NCBI GenBank assembly: GCA_030998225.1
Contig: JAPYXD010000695.1
Coordinates: 4,073,001 to 4,137,000, forward strand
Length of the DNA stretch: 64,000 bases
Direction: 5' to 3'
Source: Diplolepis rosae
Taxonomy: Eukaryota > Arthropoda > Insecta > Hymenoptera > Diplolepididae
Made by a program: the position numbers and the translations under genes. How positions within the stretch are numbered: position 1 is the first letter of the stretch; each line of letters starts with the position of its first letter. Below the pieces are notes generated by a model that was not told where the DNA came from, searched no databases, and saw nothing but the letters and a program-made list of their open reading frames with translations. Shown here piece after piece: positions 10,882 through 21,436 of this stretch.

Positions 10882-11788
10882 CTAATATCTTTTAAAAAAA
10901 GCATCAGTGTACCAGATAAAGAGACATTGGAAGCTCATGTTCTTGGTAGCCTCGATACACTGTTTTCCGCGATCCAAAAGCTTTTCGAAAGAGTGTTTTA
11001 GGTCATTGACCGGAATGTCCTTCAGGATGTCGGTACAAGCCTTTTGGATGGTCTCTACGGACGCAAAACGTTTTCCTTTCATGGCCAAATGCAATTTTCC
11101 GAATAGGTAGAAGTCACAGGGAGCCATATCAGGCGAATACGGTGAGTGATTGATGGTTAAAATGCTATTTCTAGTCAAAAAATCAGTCACAAGAGTGGAT
11201 CGATGAGATGGTGTTTTTGGTCATCAGTTAACTTGTGGGGAACAAAACGTGCACAGACTTTTCGTAAGCCCGAATGATCGGTTAAAATGCGATAAATCGA
11301 TGTTTTGGAGATATTCAACTCCGATTCCATGAATTTCAAAGATGATTTCGGCTCATTTTTGATAAATTCACGCACAATTTCGAAGGAGTTTTCGGTGATC
11401 ACTGATTTTGGGCGGCCCGTATGTTCATCGTCATTTATGTCCTCACGACCATCTCTGAAACGTGTAAACCACTCATGAACTCTGGCACGAGATAGAATAT
11501 CATCGCGATAAACTTTTTTCATCAATTCAAATGTTTCGGTAAACGTTTTACCGATTTTGAAACAAAATTTGATATTAGCTCTTTGTTCGAAACTCATTTT
11601 TGTACCGATGACACAAACACACTGACACTTTAGACGCAATAACTTCGCTTCCACTGAAACGAATGTCATGAAACTGTCACTGGAAGTCAGGGAGGCATAT
11701 AACTTTCCAACGCACTACCTCATTCACAGATGGCGCCACCAAAAAAATTTTTATGACAAAAGTCTCGTTTATTTTGGAACGCACCTCG
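10882..11788 (-). mobile_element. mariner with internal deletion, 3' end lost
   Basis: The 5' end is on the right: the terminal repeat, read on the minus strand as CGAGGTGCGTTCCAAAATAA (11769-11788), is followed on the plus strand by TA (11789-11790). The coding part starts at MSFEQRANIKFCFK (ATG at 11597-11595) and gives KTFTETFELMKKVY, VHEWFTRFRDGRED, GRPKSV, LNISKTSIYRIL and ARFVPHKLTDDQ. The frame then jumps to STLVTDFLTRNSILTINHSP and YSPDMAPCDFYLFGKLHLAM, so the central catalytic part with the first two Asp residues, roughly 150 residues, has been deleted. The C terminus (SFEKLLDRGKQCIEA) runs on into 20 unrelated residues to a stop at 10882, and no matching 3' terminal repeat is visible below it. 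Confidence 0.9.
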
Positions 11789-11892
11789 TATGTAGTTGAA
11801 ATTGTCCTTAACTACTTTTTGTGGTTAAATTCAAACAATTGTTGACCCGTCAGCGTACGAATTAAAAGTGGTCGCCGCGACTAAGTAATGTA

Positions 11893-12620
11893 CCAAGTGT
11901 ATAAGCTTAAATCCGCTGTTTAATAGTCAGAAAAACACATGTTTTTTTCCATAGAAAGCAAAAATAAATTTATTCAAAGTGTTTTCCCTCGCTAGCTACA
12001 CATCTTTCCCATCTCTCGGGCAATTTGTGGATACCATGCCAAAAAGAATCCTTCTGTTTCGACGCAAACCACTCATCAAGCCATTTTCGGACGCCTTCGT
12101 AAGAATCTAAGTGCTGCTCAGCGAGCACGTGGCCCATCGACGAAAACAGGTGGTAGTCGAGAGGGGCCAGGTTTGGTGAATAAGCGGAATGGGGTAACAC
12201 CTTCCAGTTGAGTGTCTCCAAGTAGTTTCGGACCATTTTTAACGTGCGATGGTGCGTTGTCGTAGAGGAAACCTTTCCCATGGCACGTAAACGCATGGAA
12301 ATCGCTAGTTAAGTAACACCCGATTGTTCGGCAAGCATTTATTTGCGATTGGGTATCGTTCTCGTCTAAAAAAGCGTGCAATTGATGGTTCTCAGCCTCC
12401 CTGGGCCGATTTTCACGCTTCTTGTCGCTCAGGTCAAAATTACCGTCTTTAAACCAAAGAAACCAATCTCTGCACGTTATTTCCGCTTAAGCATTGTCGC
12501 CATAAGCCTCCACAAGCATTTGATATGATTTGGAAGTCGATTTCTTGAAATTGAAGTAGAAACGCAGAGGTTCCCGCACATGCACTTTTTCTGGCAAAAA
12601 ACTAGACATGATCACCAGAC
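11893..12620 (-). mobile_element. mariner of the Mos1-like group, internally deleted
   Basis: Minus-strand element. ATG at 12609-12607 starts MSSFLPEKVHVREPLRFYFN, with KSTSKSYQMLVEAYGDNA and then a stop. HAFLDENDTQSQI follows, after which about 130 residues that carry the first catalytic Asp are missing and the frame resumes near the second Asp motif as LYDNAPSHVK. Next come LNWKVLPHSAYSPNLAPLDY (the third Asp motif, with Asp to Asn in SPD), FSSMGHVLAEQHLDSYEGV, WLDEWFASKQ and GKHFE, ending at 11970. A candidate 3' terminal repeat, CCAAGTGTATAAGCTTAAAT, begins at 11893 right after TA. The 5' terminal repeat is not recognisable, so the right boundary is approximate. Confidence 0.88.
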
Positions 12621-13535
12621 AAAATGTATGTTGTTGTATGAAATTGCTGACGATATGCATTGATTAATGTTGACAGATGTCAAACTCATAAAAAAAAGGT
12701 ATGGCGTGTCCATGGTAGTCTAATACGCTCACTAACGCCATACGTACGATTTCTTAATAGTCAGAATCGACTACCTTTGCCTGGTTATAGCAACTACGTT
12801 ATTCTAGCCATGAGAACTCAACGTTTTAAGTTCTCAAATCGAGGTTTGAGAGGTTAGGAAAATTTCAACGACATTAAATAGTCGCCACGATCAGGTATTC
12901 AGAATATGGCTACCATGACTACAAATCATGTTGCTGTAGCAATGGGTCAAATAGAAACAAGTCTCTCTCGTTCCAGTCACTCCTTTTTTCCAACTACATA
13001 TTCCTTAGTCACTATGCCCAGGTGCTATTTTTCTCTGTGTAAGCAAGTTCGAGCCCTCAATCTATTTTCTTGAGCGAGTGACGCGTCTTACCTGTAATGG
13101 TCTTGAGACCGCTCTATTTTTGACGGATCGGCAACCAAGCTCGAGAACCTCGCAAATTTCGATTTCCACCTCCCTAGGTGGTCCCCCACCGTAATTAATT
13201 GCGCGCGCGTCTTCATTAGCTGCCACGATCTAAGTCAATTTTATAGATAAATTAGAAGTTTTGTACACGATATTTCAACCACTATTAAAAGGTATTTGTG
13301 CATGAATTTAAGTATGTAACGAAAGCTTACGGTTTCACGGTTATAAGGGTCTGCCTTTGATCGCTAAAAAGTGAATCGTGCATGCGGTAGATGCATTAGA
13401 AAATTGACGCGTATAAAAAGGGAGAAGGTGTCCACGCGTAAGAAGAAGACAGCGCTTGTCCGCTGAACGCGTTTCGCCTAGTGGCAATTCGATTCACGCG
13501 TCTCCGGATCGCTCATTGGTCGAAATGTGAGACTG
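12621..13535. other. No gene seen; less AT-rich than its surroundings
   Basis: This end of the inserted block includes CGCGCGCGTC and several ACGCG words (13200-13500). GGTATGGCGTGTCCATGG and CTCACTAACGCCATAC (12698-12747) form a short imperfect inverted pair. I see no coding motif. Confidence 0.35.
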
Positions 13536-13569
13536 AACAATGTGGCTGTAAAATTAATCTTCATCGCTA

Positions 13570-13785
13570 TCAACCACTATCACTGGTTTTAATACTGTAT
13601 TTTTGAAATACAGTACTGCGAGTTATTGCTGAATTCGGAATTTTTGATTTATATCGACCATGTGAATGATAATATATGATAGGAGCTACATGTGAGCGAA
13701 ATCCAACAGTTATGCATACATTCGCACATTCACAGAAATGTCTTGCAATAACCGCAACTACCGACACTGGTGGGAATATAGGCAA
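13570..13785 (-). pseudogene. SWIM-like zinc-finger fragment (left arm)
   Basis: A 71-codon minus-strand frame with FCECANVCITVGFRSH followed by VAPIIYYHSHGRYKSKI. The pattern C-x-C ... G-x-H-V resembles the SWIM-type zinc-binding motif (CxC...CxH) found near the C terminus of some arthropod transposon proteins; the usual Cys before the His is replaced by Arg here (GFRSH). The matching fragment in the right arm reads GFCSHYH, so the two copies have decayed differently. Only the C-terminal portion of a protein is present; the catalytic part is absent from the window. Assignment to a particular transposon superfamily is not possible from this piece. Confidence 0.55.
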
Positions 13786-14330
13786 TAAAACGGCAGTAAA
13801 ACTTTGTGTTAGTGTCGTGAGAATGAACCTGCATCTTTAACACATTAAAATGTTCTTTTATTTACCATTTTTATTTTATATTTCGGATAAGTACGAAATA
13901 GAATGTCTATACTGGTATGAAACAGTAAACAATAGTTATTATTGTATTCTGCAATGGCCCTACTTCACCATGCGTATCAGATACTATTTTTCATGAAAAA
14001 TGTATGGAAAGCTGCATTCCGTATGCAAATAGAGGAGGAAGTGAGTTATTTGTTATTTTCTTCTATTATAACATCCACAACAGTGAAGCTGTGAAGCATT
14101 CCCAAAATGAATTACGTAGCTTGGTCGAACAGTCAAAGCGCTGACAAGCCATTTGAGTGTCAAATAATGTCTGTCAGTGTAGCAAAGTATTGTAACAATA
14201 TTTTTGCACCACTCAGTGTCAAAATGACTCACTTCTTCCACTATTTGCATGCGGAGAAAATTCTGCTTTCAATGCAGTTCAAATCAAATCCATTACAAAC
14301 AGTGTATTTCGTACTTATTAAGAATATTAA

Positions 14331-14543
14331 ATGAAAATGGTACACAATGAACATTCTAAGGTGTTAAAAATACTGGTTCATACTCACCATATTAATAAAA
14401 AAGTTTACCGCTGTTTTATTGAGAATATTCCCAACAATGTCAGTAGTCGCAGTTTTTGTGAATGTGCGAACGGATACAGAAGTGTTGGATTTTGCTCCCA
14501 TTATCACATGGGCGATATGTATCTAAAATACCGAATCCAGTAA
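14331..14543 (+). pseudogene. SWIM-like zinc-finger fragment (right arm)
   Basis: A 70-codon plus-strand frame, the mirror copy of the fragment at 13570-13785. It contains NNVSSRSFCECANGYRSVGF followed by CSHYHMGDMYLKYRI. Here the Cys-x-Cys and Cys-x-His elements are both kept, while the stretch after the His has lost the Val-Ala-x-Ile-Ile-Tyr-Tyr seen in the other arm. Its position in the inner arm of the inverted element shows that both halves descend from one coding sequence. Confidence 0.55.
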
Positions 14544-15130
14544 CAATTCTCAGTGCTTTATTTCAAAAAGACAGAATAAATCCAGTAATAGCGGATAATA
14601 GCGATGAAGATTATTTTTAAAACTACATTATAAAAAGTATATATAGTAAATATTTTATAGTGTGCATTGCGGAAATAGTGTGAATAGTGTACATAAGAGA
14701 TTGTAATCTGACTGACGACCTCCACGTGGTGCATCTTGGGCAAGCATAAAAGTTTGGCGAATTCCAGCAGCACCGAATGTTGAATCATTTTACGAATTGT
14801 TTATAATCGATAAAAAGCTTTCGATTTTACTAAATAATTTTGACTTTATGGAACTATAAAAATTTTGATCGCTATGACAAAAGCTACTTTTGCTCATCAG
14901 GATACAGGTATTTTACAGAAAAAAAATCATCAAGGTCTTTAGAGAATAACATGGCAAAATGAATTTCCAAATTTGTACAATTTTTTTTGTCCCCTTCCAT
15001 TCAAGAAAAGTTATTCTTAATTTTTTTCCAAAACTGTCCTAATTGCCCTAGTAACATATATTTGAAACAAGAAAATCGGTCCATACGTTTTTGAGAAAAA
15101 AATTTTTCCATGATTTCTTTCCATCGTCAT

Positions 15131-15439
15131 AACTTTCTTGAAAAACATGCACTACAAAAGTACTTCGAGTCCCTGTAGAGCGGTAGTAAGGACGTCCACT
15201 TACGACCGACGTTTTGAAATAGTATCTGTTTTCATTCCTTAGGTCCTACATTTGTTCTTTACGTCCGCTTAGAAGTTGTGACAATATTGGTTGCACTGTT
15301 CCAATGTGCGTCGTTGGCACGCAACCTACGTTTTATATACGGCCAGTATTCACGTACGCAGTTTCAAATTTTCCTTGTGTATAAGAAACGTAAATTGGAC
15401 CATTGAATCCCGTAGAAAACTATATAGGAACGTACAGTA
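15131..15439. other. No feature seen
   Basis: Spacer between the long inverted-repeat element and the Tc1-like element. It has more C and G than its surroundings but I see no gene or repeat. Confidence 0.35.
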
Positions 15440-15880
15440 CAGTCGGAAAGTATTAGAACAAGATAAAAAAAAGTTGTTTTTGTCAGTTTATCGTATCATT
15501 TATTAAAAAATTTTTCATATATTTGCAGTAGTTTTGTACGTTCAACGTAGCTTTATGATTTGAAGACATTTTTAATGCATTTTACTGAAATTTCCATAAA
15601 AATTTATGAGAAAACAGCCTATGGCCGAAAATCGTGAAAAGTGTCCAAAACTGCCGCATTGGGTTTTCAGTTGTTTTTCGCACAAAAATCGATTCGGCTG
15701 CGATTTCAAAAGGTTACATGTCAATCATTTAAACAAAAAAAGATGGTATTATCTTGTCTGGTGCATTGAAGTGTCATAAAAAACTGTAAGTCTATTAATT
15801 TGACAGTCGCTGCGTTTATGCATAATTGTGCCCGCTTTTTCGTTGAAATAGCCTCAGAATTGTATTTTTCCAAATTGAAA

Positions 15881-16040
15881 ATGGTGAAGCGAAAGGAAAT
15901 ATCTGTCAAGAAACGGGCCCAAATCATTATTTTGCAAAAAACAGGCAAAAACTATCGAGAAATAGCCAAAATATTGAAAATATCTTTGTGTTCAGTTCAT
16001 ACGGCCATAAGAAGATATCGGGAAACTGGACAATATACTA
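15881..16040 (+). pseudogene. Tc1-like transposase, N-terminal piece
   Basis: ATG 15881 starts MVKRKEISVKKRAQIIIL, then QKTGKNYREIAKILKISL and HTAIRRYRETGQYT. This is the first helix-turn-helix of the paired-like DNA-binding domain of a Tc1 transposase, which binds the terminal repeat. The frame is interrupted after the ATACTA at 16035-16040 by the LTR of the Gypsy-type element. It continues with N-R-K-R-S-G-R-P at 21437, so these two pieces are one gene. Confidence 0.85.
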
Positions 16041-16326
16041 TGGGATTCAAAGGTTAGAGGAGGATCCCATTTCCTCAGCCGCGTTCTTGACCCTTTTTTC
16101 CCTCCAGGAATAACACATGAGGAACTTAGCAAAATATGAATTGTCTCACTTTATTTACGATTGCACGCGTACAAGGTACAGAGCGTCGTGTATCTCTCTA
16201 GCCTCTCTTCCTAAGTTGTCGCTGCGCATGCCTAATCGTCCGGCTGCTGAACCCTGACTAGTCGGGTTTGAGCCCTGGGCACGGTTCAGGAGCGTAATAT
16301 GAAGAAGGAAATGGTGACACCCCACA
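16041..16326 (-). repeat. 3' LTR
   Basis: On the minus strand it starts TGTGGGGTGTCACCATTTCC and ends CTTTGAATCCCA. It is the same length as the other LTR and identical to it. Confidence 0.93.
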
Positions 16327-16340
16327 CACTCCCCCTGTAG
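16327..16340 (-). other. Polypurine tract
   Basis: On the minus strand the sequence just inside the 3' LTR reads ACAGGGGGAGTG, directly before TGTGGGG. It is the expected plus-strand primer position. Confidence 0.75.
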
Positions 16341-16561
16341 TGCTAACGAAATATGTATTATCATTTTCTTAACTTAAATGTAAGTGCATTTGCAAAGCAA
16401 CGTTAGTCTAGTCAGTCGAAGAATTAACAACATTGTATGTAGATTTGTGCTTAAACTATCAGTCGACTAAAAATGTTATAGAATCTCTGTAATACTTGTG
16501 GTACGTACTTTGGTTTATATTTACGCTTACGTACACGATATACGACGTTATAGAATTTCAA

Positions 16562-19336
16562 TTATATCTTAAATGTTACTTTTCTCTTAACAGAACTTCG
16601 CAGAATGTTTGGAATATGTCGCTGTGATCGGGGATGAGGCTGAGAAATGTTAACATCCTTATTTACAATCGGATCGCTTTGGGATCCGCGGTCGTTTACA
16701 ATTTCTTTTTGAGGAGTAAGATTTTCAGATTGAATGTGCGGGGTTACAAAGGTCGCAGGTTCTACGCCAGTTACCCTAGAGGTGTTTGTTACAAGCGTTG
16801 TAGGGGAGATAGACTGATGTAACTGAAATGCAGGATCGCGTAACATATGAGCCGGTTTAACATTTTCTAACGATACTGCCTTTGCAGTTCCATCAACGTC
16901 GATCTCGATAATACGATCGTTTGGTCGATTCAGGACCTTGTGAGGACCTGAGTAGGGAGGCTCGAGTGATCTCCTTGATACCCCAACGCGCAGAAAAACG
17001 TGTGAACAAGTTGACAGTTCTTTGAATATGAAAATTTTTCGTTTGTCGTGATGCTCGACTGGAATAGGTTTTATCCTTTTGATATGCAAGCGGAATTCTT
17101 CCACAAATGATTGTGGATTTGATCTTGGACCTTCCGGTTGGACGAATTCACCCGGGATACGTAAGGTAGTTCCATAAAGGTATTCTGCTGTGGATGAGCC
17201 GCAATCCAGCACGTTGGTTCGCAATCCAAGCATAAAAGTGGATAGAACTCTGGTCCACTCGAGTGTGGCATGGCACATTAATGCCGCTTTAAGACTGCGA
17301 TGGAATCTTTCTATCATCCCATTGGATGATGGATGATAAGGGATGGTTCTGATCTTGTGACATCCCAACAGGCTAAGAAGCGATCGTGCCAGGTTTGATT
17401 CAAACTGGCGACCCTGGTCGGTTGATAAAGTCTCTGGCGTACCGAAACGAGCTATCCATCCACCGTAAAACGCGCGACAGACTGTACTTGATTCTATGTT
17501 GCGAAGAGGAATCGCTTCCGGCTATCGAGAGAAACGATCCACGATGGTGAGCAGGTACCTGTACCCCTCGTATTCGGGCAAGGGACCCACAATGTCCATA
17601 TGGACGTGTCTGAAACGCGATTCTGGGGCGACGAAATGCGCAGGCCTCAGTATGGTGTGGCGAGTAACTTTCGAGCGTTGACAATCCAGACATGATTTCG
17701 CCCACTTAGTAATATCCTTATGCATAGAAGGCCAGACGTATTTTTGGGAGATTACCCGATTACTTAATTTTGCACTGGGATGTGCCGGCGTGTGAAATAT
17801 GTCAAAGATTCGCTTACGTAAAACGGTGGGGACAACTGGACGTAAAGTGTCTCCCGCCAAATCGCAGTACACAGAGGTTTTTTCCGCGCCCCATACGATT
17901 TTTTTCACGTTTAGGGAAGATTTTGAAGATGTGCAGGATTGCAGCAATTCAGGTTCGCGCTGCTGAGCTTCATCCAACTCGGAAAGCGAGATTTGTGTCG
18001 GTAGTAGAATCGATTCGACTCGAAGCGCACAATGCGAAACAGCATCAACGTGTTCATTGGGTTGTCATGAATCCGGAACAGGGCTGGCACGCGATAATGC
18101 GTCGGCAACAACGTTCTCAGACCCAGGCAGATGTTTGATGGTCGTGGAAAATTGGGAGATGTAGGATAGTTGCCGTTGTTGGCGTGGGGAGGCTTTCTCT
18201 GAGCGCTGTAAAAATGCATAGACAAGCGGTTTGTGATCAGTGACTATTTTAAACGCTCGGCCTTACAGAAAGTATCGAAAATACTTTATCGCTTCATGAA
18301 TTGCCGTGAGTTCCCTGTCGTAGGCGCTGTAATTTTGCTGAGCCTTGTTCAGTTGGCGAGAAAAAAATGCAAGAGGCCTCCAGGCACGGTCAACGAACTG
18401 CTCCAAAACCGCGCCGATACCAGTGTCGGAAGCGTCAGAAACTAACCGGGTCTCAGCCTCCGGGACTGGGTGGGCCAGCAACGCGATGCTTGCTACCTTG
18501 GTTTTAATTTGGTAGAATGCGGCCTCCGAGTCTGAATCCCATTGGATTTTCCGTTTATCGTTTTTTCGGGACTCATGCAAAAACTGATTGAGTGGAGCCT
18601 GAGTGTGGGCAGCATGGGGCACGGAGCGGCGGTAAAAATTCACCATCCCAAGGAAACGTCGTAAATCACAAATGGTTGAGGGTAAAGGGTAATCGGTAAT
18701 CGCCTTCACATTTTCGGGCGTGGGCTTAACGCCCAGGCCGTTCACGACGTGTCCGAGGAATTCAATTTCGCTCTTGCCAAACTGACATTTTTCGAGATTA
18801 ATTCGCATGGAATATTGTTGGAGACGTTCAAAAATGACTCGCAAATGACGCTCGTGTTCCTCTTCGTTCAAGGAAGCTATGAGGATGTCGTCGATGTAAG
18901 AGAAGACGAAATCTAGATCACCCAGAGCCTGATGTACATAACGTTGGAGGGTTTGTCCTGCGTTTCTGAGACCATATGTCATAACCAGATATTCGAACAG
19001 TCCGGAGGGGGTGATGACTGCCGTTTTTTGTACGTCTTCCGGAGCGATGGGTATTTGCTGATAAGCTGCTATTAAATCAATTTTTGAGAAAATCGATTTT
19101 CTGTGGAGATTGGCTGTGAAGTCGTGTAGGTGGGGAACTGGATAACGATCTGGGATCGTCATTGCGTTCAAACGACGGTAATCTCCACTTATTCTCCACT
19201 GACCATTGTTCTTACGGGTCAAATGAATGGGTGAAGCCCAAGGGCTGCTTGATGGCCTGCAAATACCGTTCTCAATGTCATGCCTGAATACCGATTTGTC
19301 GTATCCATTGGTGCTCAATCCCGTTAACCGGTCCAT
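16562..19336 (-). pseudogene. pol: pol: reverse transcriptase, RNase H, integrase with three stops
   Basis: One continuous minus-strand frame from about 19336 to 16562, broken only by stops TAA 18263-18265, TGA 18065-18067 and TAG 17522-17524, with no frameshift between them. Reverse transcriptase: GICRPSSSPWASPIH, GDYRRLNAMTIPDRYPVPHL, FSKIDLIAAYQQI, the catalytic YIDDIL near 18890, and FLGHVV. RNase H: LVSDASDTGIGAVL and, past the first stop, TDHKPLVYAF and VVADALSRA. Integrase: the His-His-Cys-Cys region ending CLDCQRSK, HMDIVGPLPEYEGYRY (first Asp), STDQGRQFES (second Asp) and SSNGMIERFHRSLKAAL (Glu). The third stop falls at the normally conserved Trp position after IVDRFSR. The segment usually found between protease and reverse transcriptase is largely missing. 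Confidence 0.93.
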
Positions 19337-19361
19337 GAGCCGGTGATGGCGTAAATCGGGT

Positions 19362-19697
19362 TTATGGGATTATGGGGTATGGAACTGCCGCGAGGCAAAA
19401 GTTCCACGTGAAATTCCTTCGCAGGCCCAAATTCAGAACCAGACGAGCTCTGCCAAACGTTGAAACACGTGTGTTGTTTGCTGCAAAAAGGACAAGTGGT
19501 TCAGGTTCAGCTTTTGCGTTCGGTTTGAACGGGAGGATCGAAATGTCGGAACCCGTGTCTATGAGAAATGGTCTTCCAGTTACTCGATCTCGTATGTGGA
19601 GACGTTTAGATTTGGCGCCGATGCCCACAGTCTCCACGTGTGGGAGCGAACTTAGTTTTCCGAGTCGCGTGGCTGTTGCGGTAGCCATGAGCGGCAT
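19362..19697 (-). pseudogene. Retrotransposon aspartic protease
   Basis: A 111-codon minus-strand frame with the retroviral-type protease signature PFLIDTGSDISILP near 19570-19530. The upstream LPHVETVGIGAKSKRLHIRD and the downstream FAANNTRVSTFGRARLVLNL are normal for this group. It lies in a different frame from both gag and reverse transcriptase and overlaps the end of gag by 46 bp. It stops at 19362 with PYPIIP, short of the part that normally bridges to reverse transcriptase. Confidence 0.85.
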
Positions 19698-20380
19698 TCT
19701 GCGGCCAGAATTTTGATTTGGCTTCCGTCTGCTGGACCGGCGACTACATTCGCGGAGACCGATGCGACTTCCGGGCTCAACATGGCAGTGGTGTCATGAA
19801 TCGTGTCCGCAAGACTGGCGAGTTCTTGAAGATCTGTGATCTTTGAAGCAATAAGTATAACGCGAATATTCTGTGGGATTTGGTCAAGAAATATTGACCG
19901 GATAATTTCTTCTCCGCATTGTTGGTCGTCCAGCGCTCTGAGACCAGCTAGGATTTGAGAGGGTCGGCCGGAACTCAGAATTTGACCTTTCAATAATTGC
20001 CGCAATCTAACCTCCGCTGAAACCGAGTAATTGTTGATAATCCGCGTTCGAATTTGAGTGTAGATGTCTGCTGGTCGAGGATCTTTCATTAAAATGTCGC
20101 GGATATTGACCACTATTTCAGGGTCCAGTTGGGCTATCACATGATCAGCTTTTGTTTTTTCTGCGGTAATGTTTGCATTCGCGAACGATGACTCAACTTG
20201 TAGGAACCAGAGTGCCGGATCGGAAGCAATAAATTTTGGAATTTTTGGAACACGGTAGCTGTCAACTCGTGGGTTTTGCCCTCGTAATTCTTGGAGAGCG
20301 TTCTCCAACTCACGTCTTAAATTAGCGACCTCGTCACTCTCCGTCATGTTTTCAAAAATTGTTTTGGATTCCGGGAGCAA
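19652..20380 (-). CDS. gag: gag-like capsid protein, zinc knuckle missing
   Basis: A 242-codon minus-strand frame. A second ATG at about 20344 (MTESDEVANLRRELENALQE) fits the usual start, with a short coiled-coil-like N terminus, better than the first (MLPESKTIF). The body has the capsid features of insect Gypsy-group elements: PKIPKFIASDPALWFLQVES, VIAQLDPEIVVNIRDIL, EVRLRQLLKGQILSSGRPSQ, SIFLDQIPQNIRVILIAS and LASLADTIHD. The C terminus (ILAAECRSWLPQQPRDSEN) lacks the Cys/His nucleic-acid-binding knuckle expected here, apparently removed by a deletion near the gag-protease boundary. Confidence 0.82.
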   Translation of the reverse strand: MLPESKTIFENMTESDEVANLRRELENALQELRGQNPRVDSYRVPKIPKFIASDPALWFLQVESSFANANITAEKTKADHVIAQLDPEIVVNIRDILMKDPRPADIYTQIRTRIINNYSVSAEVRLRQLLKGQILSSGRPSQILAGLRALDDQQCGEEIIRSIFLDQIPQNIRVILIASKITDLQELASLADTIHDTTAMLSPEVASVSANVVAGPADGSQIKILAAECRSWLPQQPRDSEN

Positions 20381-21129
20381 TAAATAGCCGTGGACGGACC
20401 AAGCACAAGGATCGGAAAAAAATAGACACCACCTTTTAGCACGTACTTACGCGAAGAGAATACGACTCGAGCATCCCCTTCAAAACCTGTGTTGATTTTA
20501 TGAGAATTTTCGTATTGAGATAAATTCACACTGAAATCAAATATTACATAATAGTTAAGTGAACAAGTTGCGTTGCACAAGCCGTAGACAGATGAAAGTG
20601 ATTCGCATGAAACACATATAGGTATTACCTTGCAAAGGATATAACAGTAACCGAGGAAGGGGAAAATATACCTTGAGATACACTTTTTAAATCAAGCCGA
20701 AGACGTTGACCAGCTGTCTTGAGTCGGTGAAGGGGTGTTGTATTTCTTATGCTGGAACCTTGAACCGTCTCGATCAGTAAATATGGCGACGTCCTGCGCC
20801 GTACAAAGGGTTTCGAAGTTGTGACAGAATTTCTCCTCCAATTCGCCAATGGGTGTTGCGAGTGCACAAAGGTTGCTTGCACATCCACTGATTCGAACGT
20901 TGATAGTCCAAAAATGCTTGAATTGGCCTTGACTTGGGTGTGGATGAGTGTTGATCACGTGGCGTCAATATTGCGTCTTTTTGCAAAGACTGGTAGTTTG
21001 GAAGTATATTCTCAAAAATACTCGTGAGAGAGTTCTAGAGATGAGGGTGGATATCCTTTTTATGGCTCGGAACGCTTGATGCTGACGTGAGAGATGGATT
21101 TCATCGGATGATCACGTGTGGCTGACGAG
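20381..21129 (-). other. Retrotransposon 5' leader
   Basis: Region between the primer-binding site and gag of the minus-strand element. It contains several open frames of 60-90 codons on both strands but none with a motif, and I treat it as untranslated leader. Confidence 0.6.
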
Positions 21130-21147
21130 ATCACGTCGGGGTCACCA
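21130..21147 (-). other. Primer-binding site
   Basis: Three bases inside the 5' LTR the minus strand reads TGGTGACCCCGACGTGAT, the usual position and form (TGG start) of a tRNA primer-binding site. The matching tRNA is not in the window and I do not assign it. Confidence 0.75.
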
Positions 21148-21150
21148 CTA

Positions 21151-21436
21151 TGGGATTCAAAGGTTAGAGGAGGATCCCATTTCCTCAGCCGCGTTCTTGA
21201 CCCTTTTTTCCCTCCAGGAATAACACATGAGGAACTTAGCAAAATATGAATTGTCTCACTTTATTTACGATTGCACGCGTACAAGGTACAGAGCGTCGTG
21301 TATCTCTCTAGCCTCTCTTCCTAAGTTGTCGCTGCGCATGCCTAATCGTCCGGCTGCTGAACCCTGACTAGTCGGGTTTGAGCCCTGGGCACGGTTCAGG
21401 AGCGTAATATGAAGAAGGAAATGGTGACACCCCACA
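21151..21436 (-). repeat. 5' LTR
   Basis: Identical to the LTR at 16041-16326. It should carry the promoter and polyadenylation signal of the element. Confidence 0.93.

Larger units (their letters stand above)
9800..15130. mobile_element. Large inverted-repeat element with SWIM-like gene fragments, interrupted
   Basis: The outer left arm (about 9800-10455) and the right arm (about 14600-15130) are diverged inverted copies. Landmarks are CTAGGGCAATTA, ACCGATTTTC, GCATCTTGGGCAAGCATAAA and AAGTTTGGCGAAT, all found in reverse complement on the left (for example 10325-10365). The left arm resumes at 13536-14070, matching the right arm at 14210-14600 (AATAATCTTCATCGCTAT, AAGTACGAAATA, TGCAAATAGTGGAAGAAGTG). 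The centre of symmetry is near 14130. The 3.1 kb between 10456 and 13535 has no counterpart on the right and is therefore inserted. The inner arms each encode part of the same SWIM-like protein, so the structure is two copies of one element head to head, or a foldback derivative of a transposon. Confidence 0.72.
16041..21436 (-). mobile_element. Gypsy-type (Ty3) LTR retrotransposon, recent but defective
   Basis: A 5396-bp element read on the minus strand, bounded by two 286-bp LTRs that are identical along their whole length by eye. The target duplication reads ATACTA at both sides (16035-16040 and 21437-21442; 4-6 bp depending on where the LTR end is set), and the Tc1-like frame rejoins exactly across it. 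Order on the minus strand: 5' LTR, primer-binding site, 770-bp leader, gag-like frame, protease, reverse transcriptase, RNase H, integrase, polypurine tract, 3' LTR. There is no envelope gene. The pol frame has three in-frame stops and the gag and protease-RT regions look shortened, so the copy is not autonomous. Confidence 0.95.

Noticed and set aside
19372..19716. 114-codon plus-strand frame, and other plus-strand frames at 17770-18138 and 18233-18445
   Set aside because: They are shadows of the minus-strand protease and pol frames of the retrotransposon.
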